From CAVWDU01 sp963753815 (GTDB lineage: Bacteria > Pseudomonadota > Gammaproteobacteria > Pseudomonadales > Halieaceae), in contig CAVWDU010000006.1 in the NCBI GenBank assembly GCA_963753815.1, positions 1 to 64,000 on the forward strand: a stretch of DNA of 64,000 bases, written 5' to 3'. A program made the translations under genes and the position numbers. Shown piece by piece: positions 21,865 to 31,128 of this stretch (positions are counted from its first letter, which is position 1; each line of letters starts with the position of its first letter). The notes below the pieces were generated by a model. The model ran no database searches. It was not told where the DNA came from and was given only the letters and a program-made list of their open reading frames with translations.

Positions 21865-23898
21865 TCATTTGACCTGCATGCCCGGGCGAGCGCCCTGGTG
21901 AGGTTCGAGCAGGTACAGCTCCTCGCCGCCCGGTCCCGCCATCAGCACCATGCCCTCGGACGTTCCAAATCGCATTTTCCGGGGTGCCAGGTTTGCCACT
22001 ATCACAGTCATTTTACCCGTCAGGTCTTCCGGCCGATAGGCGCCCTTGATGCCGGCGAATACCTGCCGCTGCTCGCCGCCGAGGTCCAGGGTCAGCTGCA
22101 GCAGTTTGTCTGCCCCCTCGACGTCCTGCGCTGCCACGATCTCGGCGATTCGCAGATCAATCCGGGAGAAATCATCGATAGTGACAAACTCCGAGTCGGT
22201 CTTGTCCCCGCCACTGTCGCTCTTCTCCCCGGCCGCGGCTGTGGGCGGTGCGCTGTCGCTGTCACGGTCGATCAATGCCTCCACGCTCTTTGTCTCCACG
22301 CGGGTCAGCAGCGGGCGAAAGCGGTCCAGCTCATGGTCGAGTAGCGGCCCCGTCAACGCGGTCCAGTCCAGCGAGCAGTTTAAGAACGTCTCCGCTTTCT
22401 CCGCCATGGAAGGCAGCACCGGTTTCAGGTACGTCATTAGCACGCGAAACAGATTAATACCCACGGAACAGACCGCGTGAACATCGGCTTCACGACCGGG
22501 TTCCCGTGCCAGTACCCACGGTTTGTGTTCGTCGATGTACTGGTTGGCTCGATCGGCGAGGGCGACGATGTCGCGGATTGCCTTGTTGAATTGTCGCGTC
22601 TCATACAGGTCGGCGATGTCCGCACCCGCGTCGATAAACTCCTCGAGGAGGACTGGCTCGGCGCAGCTGGCGGCCAGCCGATTGGCGAACCCCTTGCGGA
22701 GAAATCCCGCACAGCGGCTGGCGATATTGACGATCTTGCCGACCACGTCGGCGTTGACCCGCTGCACGAAGTCATCGAGGTTGAGGTCGATATCATCCAC
22801 CCCTGAACCCAGCTTGGCGGCGAAATAATAGCGCAGGTATTCCGGGTCGAGGTGTTCGAGGTAGGTACCCGCTTTGATGAAGGTCCCGCGGCTTTTGGAC
22901 ATCTTGGTGCCATTGACCGTAAGAAAACCATGGGCATAGACTGCGGTGGGTGTTCTCAGGCGGGCCGAGTGGAGCATTGCGGGCCAGAAAAGACCGTGAA
23001 AATTGATGATGTCCTTGCCGATGAAGTGATACAGCTCGGTATCCGAGCCGGGCTGCCAGAATGCATCGAATTCCACATCGCTGCGCCGGCAGTAGTCCTC
23101 GAAGCTGGCGATGTAACCGATCGGCGCATCCAGCCAGACATAGAAGTATTTTCCGGGCTCACCGGGGATTTCAAAGCCGAAGTAGGGTGCATCACGGCTG
23201 ATGTCCCAGTCCTGCAGCCCAGACTGCAGCCACTCGCGGAGCTTGTTGGCGATCTGCGGCTGGAGCGTACCGGAGTCGATCCACTGCGTAAGCATGTCTG
23301 CGAATTCCGGCAGACGGAAAAAAAAGTGGCTCGACTCGCGCTGCACGGGCCTGGCGCCGGAAATTGCTGACACGGCATCGATCAGTTCGGAGGGGCTGTA
23401 GGTGGCCCCACAGGATTCACAGTTGTCCCCGTACTGATCTGGCGTATGGCAACGCGGGCAGGTGCCGCGGATGAAGCGATCGGCGAGGAACAGCTGCTTT
23501 TCGGGATCGAAGGCCTGGACGATGCTCCTGGTGTCGATATGGCCGTTGGCAACGAGCCGGCCGTAGATTTCTTCGCACCAGCGGCGGTTTTCCTCCGAGT
23601 GCGTCGAATGGTAATTGTCAAAGGAGATCAGGAAACCGGCGGTGTCGCGCTCGTGTTCCAGCTTGATCCGGGCGATCTGTTCCTCGGGGGTTATGCCCAG
23701 CTGTTCCGCGGTAAGCATGATGGCCGTACCGTGGGCGTCGTCAGCGCAGACGTAAATGCACTGATGACCGCGAGAGCGCTGAAACCGCACCCAGATATCG
23801 GTCTGGATCATCTCGAGCAGGTGCCCGAGGTGTAGTGATCCATTGGCGTAGGGCAGAGCGCTCGTCACCAGGATTTTTCGCTGCGCATCGTCAGCCAT
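21865..23898 (-). CDS. metG: Methionyl-tRNA synthetase
   Basis: The 677-residue class I synthetase charges tRNA-Met. It has the HIGH-type motif HLGH (23-26), the zinc-binding insert with CPRC and CESC, and the catalytic loop KMSKSRG. The C-terminal EMAP/Trbp111-type tRNA-binding domain (about the last 100 residues, starting near DDFSRIDLRIAEIV) supports dimerisation. The start is ATG 23898; a longer reading frame runs into the promoter region. It is divergent from apbC, a common pairing. Confidence 0.97.
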   Translation of the reverse strand: MADDAQRKILVTSALPYANGSLHLGHLLEMIQTDIWVRFQRSRGHQCIYVCADDAHGTAIMLTAEQLGITPEEQIARIKLEHERDTAGFLISFDNYHSTHSEENRRWCEEIYGRLVANGHIDTRSIVQAFDPEKQLFLADRFIRGTCPRCHTPDQYGDNCESCGATYSPSELIDAVSAISGARPVQRESSHFFFRLPEFADMLTQWIDSGTLQPQIANKLREWLQSGLQDWDISRDAPYFGFEIPGEPGKYFYVWLDAPIGYIASFEDYCRRSDVEFDAFWQPGSDTELYHFIGKDIINFHGLFWPAMLHSARLRTPTAVYAHGFLTVNGTKMSKSRGTFIKAGTYLEHLDPEYLRYYFAAKLGSGVDDIDLNLDDFVQRVNADVVGKIVNIASRCAGFLRKGFANRLAASCAEPVLLEEFIDAGADIADLYETRQFNKAIRDIVALADRANQYIDEHKPWVLAREPGREADVHAVCSVGINLFRVLMTYLKPVLPSMAEKAETFLNCSLDWTALTGPLLDHELDRFRPLLTRVETKSVEALIDRDSDSAPPTAAAGEKSDSGGDKTDSEFVTIDDFSRIDLRIAEIVAAQDVEGADKLLQLTLDLGGEQRQVFAGIKGAYRPEDLTGKMTVIVANLAPRKMRFGTSEGMVLMAGPGGEELYLLEPHQGARPGMQVK

Positions 23899-23932
23899 GT
23901 GCGGACCGTTAACCGTTGAAAAAAGGGGCGTT

Positions 23933-24002
23933 ACTATAGCCTGTTTACAGGGCGGTTTCACCTGCGGCACCCGTTGTTGAAGCCCGCGGTTAGCCCTATA
24001 CT
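23933..24002. promoter_or_regulatory. Divergent promoters for metG and apbC
   Basis: On the plus strand ttgttg (23974-23979) and tatact (23997-24002) are 17 bases apart and would start apbC transcription near 24009. On the minus strand tatagt (23933-23938) is a good -10 for metG, with a weaker -35 near tgaaac. The calls rest on hexamer matches only. Confidence 0.5.
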
Positions 24003-24048
24003 GACCGCCGCATTCACACCGGCCGACCCGACGGGCACCAAGGGTACT

Positions 24049-24864
24049 ATGCAGGATATCAAGCACATTATTGCGGTCGCGTCCGGGAAAGGTGGCGTGG
24101 GCAAATCCACCACCGCGGTCAACCTGGCGCTGGCGCTGGCCTCATTGGGCGCGCAGGTCGGACTGCTGGACGCCGATATCTACGGACCCAGTCAGCAGCT
24201 GATGCTCGGTGTCGACGATAGCGTTCGTCCCGACCAGCAGGATGGTCGTTATCTGCTCCCGGTCCCGGCTCACGGCCTGAAGACGATGTCGATGGGCTAC
24301 CTGGTCAACGAGCGTACCCCGATGGTGTGGCGTGGGCCAATGGCTGGTGGCGCGCTGGCGCAGATGCTCGAACAGACACTTTGGGGCGCCCTGGATTTCC
24401 TGGTGATCGACATGCCGCCCGGGACGGGAGATATCCAACTCACCCTGTCACAGAAGGCTGCCGTGGCGGGCGCCGTCATCGTCACCACACCCCAGGACAT
24501 TGCCCTGCAGGACGCGAAGAAAGGTATCGAGATGTTCCGCAAGGTCGAGGTCCCGATACTCGGTGTCATCGAGAACATGTCCGTGCACATCTGCACCGAG
24601 TGCGGCCACGCGGAGCACGTGTTCGGCGATCGGGGCGGGGAGCGGATAGCGGCAGAGTATGGTGTGCCGCTGCTCGCCAGCCTGCCACTGTCCCTGTCGA
24701 TCCGCGAGGCGACCGATGCCGGCCGTCCCACCGTGGTCGCCGAGCCTGACTCCCCGGCGACTCGCGCCTATCTCGAGGCGGCGGTTGCGATTCGCTCGCA
24801 ACTGGCGGCAGCGTCGGGCGGGCCCGGCCGGTCATTCCCCGAAATCAACGTGGTCGATGACTGA
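24049..24864 (+). CDS. apbC: Iron-sulfur cluster carrier, Mrp/ApbC family ATPase
   Basis: The 271-residue P-loop protein delivers Fe-S clusters to apoproteins. It has the deviant Walker A SGKGGVGKST, DADIYGPSQ, the Walker B-type DMPPGTGD, and the C-terminal CTEC motif that bridges a cluster between two subunits. It lacks the N-terminal DUF59 domain found in longer Mrp proteins. The ATG at 24049 follows aaggg; the longer reading frame would cover the promoter. Nine bases separate it from dcd. Confidence 0.93.
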   Translation: MQDIKHIIAVASGKGGVGKSTTAVNLALALASLGAQVGLLDADIYGPSQQLMLGVDDSVRPDQQDGRYLLPVPAHGLKTMSMGYLVNERTPMVWRGPMAGGALAQMLEQTLWGALDFLVIDMPPGTGDIQLTLSQKAAVAGAVIVTTPQDIALQDAKKGIEMFRKVEVPILGVIENMSVHICTECGHAEHVFGDRGGERIAAEYGVPLLASLPLSLSIREATDAGRPTVVAEPDSPATRAYLEAAVAIRSQLAAASGGPGRSFPEINVVDD

Positions 24865-24873
24865 GGAATTCTG

Positions 24874-25440
24874 GTGAGCATTAAATCCGACAACTGGATC
24901 CGGCGCATGGCTGCCCAACAGGGCATGATCGAACCGTTCGAGCCCGAGCAGGTGCGGGCGGGAGCCGACGGCCGCCTGATCTCCTACGGAACCTCAAGCT
25001 ATGGCTACGATGTGCGCTGCGCGCCGGAATTCAAGGTGTTCACCAACATCAATTCGGCGACGGTGGACCCGAAGCGCTTCGACGAAGACAGTTTCGTCGA
25101 CGTGGCCGGGGACGTGTGCGTGATACCCCCCAACTCCTTCGCATTGGCCAGCACTGTCGAGTATTTTCGCATCCCCCGTAATGTGCTGACCATATGCCTT
25201 GGCAAGTCAACCTATGCTCGCTGCGGTATCATCGTCAATGTGACGCCGCTCGAGCCTGAGTGGGAAGGGCATGTGACACTGGAATTCTCCAACACGACCA
25301 CTCTGCCGGCCAAGATTTATGCCAACGAGGGAGTGGCGCAAATGCTGTTCTTCGAGTCCGACGAGGTTTGTCAGACCAGTTACAAGGATCGTGGAGGCAA
25401 GTACCAGGGGCAGCGCGGCGTCACGCTGCCAAAAGCCTGA
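24874..25440 (+). CDS. dcd: dCTP deaminase
   Basis: The 188-residue homotrimeric enzyme converts dCTP to dUTP, the main route to thymidylate in many gammaproteobacteria. SYGYDVRC, GKSTYARCGIIVNVTPLEPEWEGHV (with the catalytic Glu in the PLEPEWEG loop) and GKYQGQRGVTLP are diagnostic. It starts at GTG after a gagg site. It is probably co-transcribed with apbC, and converges with the DUF3108 gene eight bases beyond its stop. Confidence 0.96.
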   Translation: MSIKSDNWIRRMAAQQGMIEPFEPEQVRAGADGRLISYGTSSYGYDVRCAPEFKVFTNINSATVDPKRFDEDSFVDVAGDVCVIPPNSFALASTVEYFRIPRNVLTICLGKSTYARCGIIVNVTPLEPEWEGHVTLEFSNTTTLPAKIYANEGVAQMLFFESDEVCQTSYKDRGGKYQGQRGVTLPKA

Positions 25441-25447
25441 CCCGTAG

Positions 25448-26206
25448 CTAGTCGGCGGCCACGGGTTTACCGTCAATGACAGCACTGGTGATCATGGCTT
25501 CCACCGGGGTGCCGTCTTCTATGTGCACCGTTTTGACCATCATGAAGTCCCACGCCGGGGCAATCCAGGTGTCTGATTTCCGGTCGGGGTCTTTGTGCGG
25601 CCGCTCGAAATGGAGCGTATTGACCGTTCCCAGGGGTGTCTTCACGGGCTCCTCGCCCACGTACACGAACTGATAGTCCTTGACCCGTTTCCCGTCCGCC
25701 ACCCGGAAGTTGATATCCTCACGCGGTGTGGGGTCGTTGAGGAGATTGAGTCGCAGTTGTTCCTGCTGGCTCATCCTGTCGAGCGTGTTTTCCGAGTAGG
25801 GTAGATCGTACCATTTATCCTTATAGAGGCTGCGGATGGTCTTGGCGCCCGGTGTGAAGTGCACCTCCCGGCGGCGGTTGTTCAGGCCCGTGCCCTGGTG
25901 GATGTAGGACTTGGGCACGACGCGGGTGCCTTCGACTTCGAAAACGCTGACCTCCTGGACCCCCGCCACCAGAATTTTTCCGCCGTTGGTCAGGGTATAG
26001 CGCCCCTCGCCCTCAGCTTTGAGCTCGCGGTCGAGTTGCAGCTTCATCCCTCGGTAGCTCGTTTCGTAGGTCGCCTTGTAGGGCTTGAGAACGGCCGCCG
26101 GTGCTTTTTCGTCAGCCATACCGGGTGCACTGCCGGCGACCATCATGCCAAGCAGAAGCACGACCAGCGGCGTGGTTGCGCGATTTTCAGTGCGTGCCTG
26201 GCTCAT
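25448..26206 (-). CDS. DUF3108 family exported protein
   Basis: The 252-residue protein has an N-terminal signal sequence (about 14-31, ending in MADEK when read from ATG 26206). A beta-rich body carries the DUF3108 signature: YKATYETSYRGMKLQLDREL, then LPYSENTLDRMSQQEQLRL, then HFERPHKDPDRKSDTWIAP. The role is unknown, presumably periplasmic. The same gene follows purN in many relatives. An upstream ATG at 26242 would lengthen the overlap with purN, so 26206 is preferred. Confidence 0.85.
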   Translation of the reverse strand: MSQARTENRATTPLVVLLLGMMVAGSAPGMADEKAPAAVLKPYKATYETSYRGMKLQLDRELKAEGEGRYTLTNGGKILVAGVQEVSVFEVEGTRVVPKSYIHQGTGLNNRRREVHFTPGAKTIRSLYKDKWYDLPYSENTLDRMSQQEQLRLNLLNDPTPREDINFRVADGKRVKDYQFVYVGEEPVKTPLGTVNTLHFERPHKDPDRKSDTWIAPAWDFMMVKTVHIEDGTPVEAMITSAVIDGKPVAAD

Positions 26207-26849
26207 AGCGTATACCCGATTCCGGGATAGGTTGGTCATCAAGCAAAGCTCCCCTCTGTGTCAGTTGCAGTCGACCCGTGATCAGCCAGCCTACGGCGAT
26301 AGGGTAGATCTGGTGTTCGGCCTCGAGGACCCGGGCGGCCAGTATTTCTGCGTTGTCACCGTTATGTATCGGTACCCGCGCCTGCAGGACCGGCGGTCCG
26401 CCGTCCAGCTCTTCGGTGACAAAATGCACCGTCGCACCCGTTTCACTGTCGCCGGCATCAAGCGCTCGTTGATGGGTATACAGACCCGGATATCGAGGTA
26501 ACAGTGATGGATGGATGTTGAGCAGGCGGCCGCGATAGGCCCGGGTGAAAACAGGACTGAAAATCCGCATGAAACCGGCCAGTAGAACGATGTCTACCGA
26601 GTGATCTATCAGCGTCTCTACCAGGGCCTGGTCGAATGCCTCCCGATCGGGAAAGGCCCGGTGATCGAGCGCTCGCGTCCCGATGCCCGCGTGGGCTGCA
26701 GCCCGGAGGCCTTCGGCGGCACTGCGATTGCTGACCACGATCGCGACGGTGGCATCCAGCCGCCCCGTCTGGCAGGCGTCGATCAGCACCTGCATATTGC
26801 TGCCGCGGCCGGAGATCAGTATCGCAATTCGCGTGCCGCCCGCACTCAC
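26187..26849 (-). CDS. purN: Phosphoribosylglycinamide formyltransferase
   Basis: The 220-residue enzyme transfers formyl from 10-formyl-THF to GAR in purine synthesis. It has ISGRGSNMQ, LAGFMRIFSPVF, the catalytic block NIHPSLLPRYPGLYTH with Asn and His, and GATVHFVTEELDGGP with the catalytic Asp. It starts at GTG within GTGA, overlapping the purM stop. Its stop lies inside the next gene. Confidence 0.95.
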   Translation of the reverse strand: MSAGGTRIAILISGRGSNMQVLIDACQTGRLDATVAIVVSNRSAAEGLRAAAHAGIGTRALDHRAFPDREAFDQALVETLIDHSVDIVLLAGFMRIFSPVFTRAYRGRLLNIHPSLLPRYPGLYTHQRALDAGDSETGATVHFVTEELDGGPPVLQARVPIHNGDNAEILAARVLEAEHQIYPIAVGWLITGRLQLTQRGALLDDQPIPESGIRYEPGTH

Positions 26850-27892
26850 GTCGTCAACTCGACCCCGCGCTCGCCCTTGACGATCCTGCCCAGTTCCCAG
26901 GCCCGGTGGCCACTGTCCTCCAGCAGCGCAAGGGTGCGCCGGGTGTCTTCTTGCGCAATACACAGGACCATGCCCACACCGCAATTGAAGGTGCGGTACA
27001 TTTCCGGGGTCTCAACGTTACCCAGCCGCTGCAGCAGGGAGAAGATCTCTGGCCATTGCCAGCTGTCGGGAGCGACTTCTGCCCGACAGCCGGTGGGCAG
27101 GACACGCGGGAGGTTTTCTGGCAGGCCACCGCCGGTGATGTGCGAGAGCGCCTTGACCTGCACCTGCGAAAACAGATCGAGCAGGGCTTTGACGTAGATG
27201 GTGGTAGGTGTCAGCAGGGCGTCAGCCAGCGATCCGTCTCCAAACGGCTGATCCAGATGGGTGTTACTGACGTCGAGGATTTTTCGAATCAGCGAATATC
27301 CGTTCGAATGAGGACCGCTGCTGGCAACTGCGACCAGGGTGTCACCCGGTTGTACACCGCTACCATCGATGATGGCGGACTTTTCCACCACTCCCACGCA
27401 GAATCCCGCCAGGTCATAGTCTTCGCCGTGATACATGCCCGGCATTTCCGCGGTTTCACCGCCGACGAGGGCACAACCCGCCAGCTCGCAGCCCCGCCCG
27501 ATGCCCTCCACCACGGCGACGGCAGTGTCGACGGAGAGCTGGCCGGTGGCGTAGTAATCGAGGAAAAAAAGCGGCTCGGCGCCCGCGACCACCAGGTCGT
27601 TGACGCACATGGCCACCAGGTCGATGCCAATTGTGTCATGTACGCCGGTGTCCATGGCCAGCCGGAGTTTTGTGCCCACGCCGTCAGTGCCTGAGACCAG
27701 CACCGGCTGCCGGTATCCGGTCGGTATCTCGCAGAGCGCCCCAAATCCGCCGAGACCGCCGATCACCTCGCTGCGGTGGGTGCGCCGGGTCACGGCCTTC
27801 AGGCGTTCAACGAGGGCATTCCCCGCGTCGATGTCGACGCCGGCGTCCCGGTAGCTCAAGGAAGCGGGTTGACGGTCGTCTGTCTTGGTCAT
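26846..27892 (-). CDS. purM: Phosphoribosylformylglycinamidine cyclo-ligase (AIR synthetase)
   Basis: The 348-residue ATP-dependent enzyme closes the imidazole ring of purines. SGTDGVGTKLRLA, GIDLVAMCVNDLVVAGAEPL, GGETAEMPGMY and HITGGGLPENLPR are hallmarks. It is translationally coupled to purN. It diverges from the DUF2066-perM-hda operon across 174 bases, the standard gammaproteobacterial arrangement. Confidence 0.97.
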   Translation of the reverse strand: MTKTDDRQPASLSYRDAGVDIDAGNALVERLKAVTRRTHRSEVIGGLGGFGALCEIPTGYRQPVLVSGTDGVGTKLRLAMDTGVHDTIGIDLVAMCVNDLVVAGAEPLFFLDYYATGQLSVDTAVAVVEGIGRGCELAGCALVGGETAEMPGMYHGEDYDLAGFCVGVVEKSAIIDGSGVQPGDTLVAVASSGPHSNGYSLIRKILDVSNTHLDQPFGDGSLADALLTPTTIYVKALLDLFSQVQVKALSHITGGGLPENLPRVLPTGCRAEVAPDSWQWPEIFSLLQRLGNVETPEMYRTFNCGVGMVLCIAQEDTRRTLALLEDSGHRAWELGRIVKGERGVELTT

Positions 27893-28066
27893 GAAAATCC
27901 TTGCAATGCGCAGACCATCAGGCTAAGGCAGGTATTTTAGCGGCTCGGGTAATCAGGTACACACCGGTCTTAGTGCATTTATCCCATTCGGGGTGTCGCC
28001 TCGGTGGCTACCGTGTGAACCCAACACTGTTACAATAGTGCTTTCAGGCGCGGTGGGAAGCGAGTC

Positions 28067-29116
28067 GTGGCAAGTCGTGTGTTGCTTTGTGTGGCGCTGC
28101 TGTTGGCGCCGGGGTGGTGGCTGGCGGCAGAACCGGTGGCCGACCTTTACGTGGCCGAGGTGACAGCGGCGGATCGCGGAGAGCAGGCGCTGGGCGACGC
28201 CACGCGGGAGGCACTTCGGCAGGTGCTGGTCAAGGTGTCCGGCAGCGGGGAGGTTCTGAAAAATCCTGCGATGGCGCCAGCGCTCAGAAACCCCCGTAAT
28301 TACGTGGAGAGCTACGCCTACCGGCCTGCAACAGAGGCCGAAGACGGCGTCGGCGTCAGGGTTCAGTTTGCGGGGTCTTCGCTTACCGAGCTGTTGACGG
28401 CCGCCGGGGCACCGGTGTGGACCGCCAATCGCCCGGCCGTGCTCACCTGGCTGGCCGTAAAGGGACCGCGTGAGCCCGACGGCCCCGCCGGCGAGCGGCT
28501 GGTCGGGCAGGACGCCGAGCCGGAGGTCGCCGAAGCGCTAGCGGCGGCCTTTTTCACCCGCGGCGTCCCCGTCAGGCTGCCCAGGCAACCCGGTGCACTC
28601 TCAGCGGACCGCGTCTGGCAGGCGTCATCGACCAGCATGCGCGCTGCGTCGGAGTCCTATGAACTCAATAACGTGCTGGTTGGGAAGATGACCTATGACG
28701 GGGCGGGTCGCGCCAGTGGACAGTGGTCCTACCTGCATGAAGGCCAGAAACAGGATCGGTCTGTGCGCAGTACGTCAGAGCAACAATTCATCCAGGCCGG
28801 TATCGACCTGGCGGCTGACGCCATGGCCGAGAGGCTGGCGGTGGCCCCGACCTCCGATGAGGCGGTGGGGCTGCTGGTGAATGTGGTCGGCATCAGCCGC
28901 TATGGCGATTACGCCCGGCTGATAAACTGGTTTGAGCAGCTCGAACTTGTCGACCAGGCCAACCTCGTGCACATCGCTGGCGACAAGTTGGAGCTGCGGG
29001 TGATTGCACAGATTGATGCCACCCAACTGGCCGGCCTCATTGCCATGAACCGTCAACTGGTGCCGCTGCCCGACGCCGGGGGCGGTGAGCAGCTCAGCTA
29101 CCGATGGCAGAACTAG
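28067..29116 (+). CDS. DUF2066 family exported protein
   Basis: The 349-residue protein has a signal peptide (1-21, ending WWLAAEP) followed by the DUF2066 domain: DLYVAEV, ALRQVLVKVSGSGEVLKNPAM and NYVESYAYRP. The function is unknown; it is presumably periplasmic. It is conserved between purM and perM/hda in gammaproteobacteria. It starts at GTG. A possible -10 (tacaat) lies near 28031. It overlaps the next gene by 13 bases. Confidence 0.85.
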   Translation: MASRVLLCVALLLAPGWWLAAEPVADLYVAEVTAADRGEQALGDATREALRQVLVKVSGSGEVLKNPAMAPALRNPRNYVESYAYRPATEAEDGVGVRVQFAGSSLTELLTAAGAPVWTANRPAVLTWLAVKGPREPDGPAGERLVGQDAEPEVAEALAAAFFTRGVPVRLPRQPGALSADRVWQASSTSMRAASESYELNNVLVGKMTYDGAGRASGQWSYLHEGQKQDRSVRSTSEQQFIQAGIDLAADAMAERLAVAPTSDEAVGLLVNVVGISRYGDYARLINWFEQLELVDQANLVHIAGDKLELRVIAQIDATQLAGLIAMNRQLVPLPDAGGGEQLSYRWQN

Positions 29117-30249
29117 ACGAAGTCACTATCCGTCGCTGGCCACTGGTGCTCGCGGTAGTGGCGGGACTGGTGCTGGCCACGTACATTTTGCAACCGATAC
29201 TGTCGCCTTTCGTGCTCGGCATTCTGTTCGGCTACCTGGGCGATCCCCTGGTAGACAAACTGGAGGCGCGTCACGTCAACCGCACCGCCGGCGTGGCTCT
29301 GGTGTTCCTGATGTTTTCAGCGATTCTGGCGCTGGGCCTGCTGCTGGCGGTGCCGATGCTGGTGCGCCAGCTCGATCTCCTCATCCAGAAGATTCCGCTG
29401 ATTTATCAATGGCTGGTCGACGTGGCCCGACCCTGGCTCCAGCAACGCCTGAACCTGCCGATGGATCAGTTGCCGCGAGTGGACTGGTCGGACCAGTTGG
29501 CGGACAACTGGGCCTCACTTGGCAAAATCACTGCTGCCACCTTGAAGCGGGTGACGGGCTCCGGTGCCAACGTACTTTTGTGGCTGACCAATCTGGCGCT
29601 GGTCCCGGTGGTCGCTTTTTATCTCATGCGCGACTGGGACCGTCTCAAGTCCAAGGCACTCAAGCTGTTCCCGCTGGCCTGGCAGGACGATGTCGCCAGC
29701 CTGGTGTCCGAGGCGGACGAGGTAGTCGGCGCGTTCCTGCGCGGGCAGTTCATGGTGATGTGCTCCCTGGCGGTGATTTACAGTACCGGGCTCTGGCTCA
29801 TTGGCATCCAGCTCGCCCTGCTGCTCGGGGTGATCGCAGGCATGGCAAGCATCGTCCCCTACCTGGGGTTCGTGGTGGGTATCCTGATCTCCGGAATCGT
29901 CGCCTGGGCCCAGTATCAGGAGTTCACTATCCTGCTGTGGGTGGGGCTGGTATTCGGTGTCGGCCAGGCGATCGAAAGCATGGTTCTGACGCCCCTGTTG
30001 GTCGGAGACAGGATCGGGCTGCACCCGGTAGCCGTGATCTTCGTGCTGATGGCCGGGGGACAGCTGGCCGGGTTCGTGGGTGTCGTTATCGCGCTGCCCG
30101 TGGCTGCCGTGATAATGGTTTTTGTTCGGCACGCGGTGGCGCAGTATCGCAGCAGTGACATCTATCAGCACCAGGGAACCGGTGCCGCGGTTGACGCGGG
30201 CGTCGTGGATGTGGCCGATGCAGGCGATGGTGAGTCGGGTGGCGCATAG
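29104..30249 (+). CDS. AI-2E family transporter, PerM-like permease
   Basis: The 381-residue membrane protein has about seven or eight helices and the family core IPYLGFVVG, with VGQAIESMVLTPLLVGDRIGLHPVAVIF near the C-terminus. Members have been linked to export of small molecules or to Na/H antiport. The substrate here cannot be inferred, and the family name should not be read as proof of AI-2 transport. The position before hda matches perM. Confidence 0.85.
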   Translation: MAELDEVTIRRWPLVLAVVAGLVLATYILQPILSPFVLGILFGYLGDPLVDKLEARHVNRTAGVALVFLMFSAILALGLLLAVPMLVRQLDLLIQKIPLIYQWLVDVARPWLQQRLNLPMDQLPRVDWSDQLADNWASLGKITAATLKRVTGSGANVLLWLTNLALVPVVAFYLMRDWDRLKSKALKLFPLAWQDDVASLVSEADEVVGAFLRGQFMVMCSLAVIYSTGLWLIGIQLALLLGVIAGMASIVPYLGFVVGILISGIVAWAQYQEFTILLWVGLVFGVGQAIESMVLTPLLVGDRIGLHPVAVIFVLMAGGQLAGFVGVVIALPVAAVIMVFVRHAVAQYRSSDIYQHQGTGAAVDAGVVDVADAGDGESGGA

Positions 30250-30964
30250 TCAACCCCGGCAGCAACTGGCCCTGGACGTGCGGCTGAGTGACGCCGCCAC
30301 CCTGGATAACTTCCTTCCTTTCGGCAGCCACGCGGCGGTGATTGCAGCGTTGGCGGAGCAACTTGAGCCGTCGGGTGAGCCAGTACTCTATCTCGCGGGT
30401 CCGCAGGGCGCTGGCAAGTCACACCTGTTGCAGGCAGCCTGTCACGCTGCGGGTAAGGGCGCGGCCTACCTGCCGCTGTCGGATCTGGTCGAGTACCCTG
30501 CCGGGGACGACGAGCTTGCGGCACGGGTGCTGGAGGGATACGAATCACTGGAACTGGTCTGCCTCGATGATCTGCAGGCTTCGGTGGGGCTCCCGGCCTG
30601 GGAGCGAGCGTTGTTCAACCTGTACAATCGCTGCCGAGATAGCGGCTGTCGTCTGGTGGTTGCCGCCGTGGGCGCCCCCCGAACGCTGGCGTTTGAGCTG
30701 CCCGACCTGCAGTCCCGGCTGAGCTGGGCCACGGTGTACCAGCTGCCTGCTGCTGACGAGGCCCGGCGACTGGACATTCTGCAGTTTCGTGCGGCCAGGC
30801 AGGGAATGAGTTTACCTCTGGAGGTAGCCCGTTTCATATCCATCCGCGCGTCCCGGAACATGGCTGATCTGATGGGCATTCTGGCGCGCCTGGATGCGGT
30901 GTCACTGGCGGAGCAGCGCAAGCTCTCGGTACCGTTTGTCAAACACGCGCTGGGTTGGGCATAG
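30227..30964 (+). CDS. hda: Regulatory inactivation of DnaA protein Hda
   Basis: This DnaA paralogue of about 245 residues stimulates hydrolysis of DnaA-ATP together with the beta clamp. The N-terminal QQLALDVRLSD includes a clamp-binding type QL-L motif. Walker A is GPQGAGKSH, Walker B is LVCLDDLQ, and the sensor region is LQSRLSWATVYQL. It has no DNA-binding domain IV, as expected. ATG 30227 and GTG 30230 are both possible. It overlaps the permease gene by 23 bases. Confidence 0.92.
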   Translation: MVSRVAHSQPRQQLALDVRLSDAATLDNFLPFGSHAAVIAALAEQLEPSGEPVLYLAGPQGAGKSHLLQAACHAAGKGAAYLPLSDLVEYPAGDDELAARVLEGYESLELVCLDDLQASVGLPAWERALFNLYNRCRDSGCRLVVAAVGAPRTLAFELPDLQSRLSWATVYQLPAADEARRLDILQFRAARQGMSLPLEVARFISIRASRNMADLMGILARLDAVSLAEQRKLSVPFVKHALGWA

Positions 30965-31128
30965 CAACGTTGTGCAGCGTCTCATCCGCCGTAATTGCAG
31001 CCGAAACAGCCGAATGAAACCCCCTCGAGGGCCCGAAATATTTCCAGTAAATTAACCTGCCAGATGTCGGCGTCGCGACTACACTGGTAGCGGGCGGTGT
31101 GGTTGGTATAAAAACAGGAGAAATGGTG

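Noticed and set aside
29085..30158. 357-residue plus-strand frame overlapping the PerM-like gene
   Set aside because: It is Gly/Arg/Pro-rich and shifted relative to the strongly supported permease frame.
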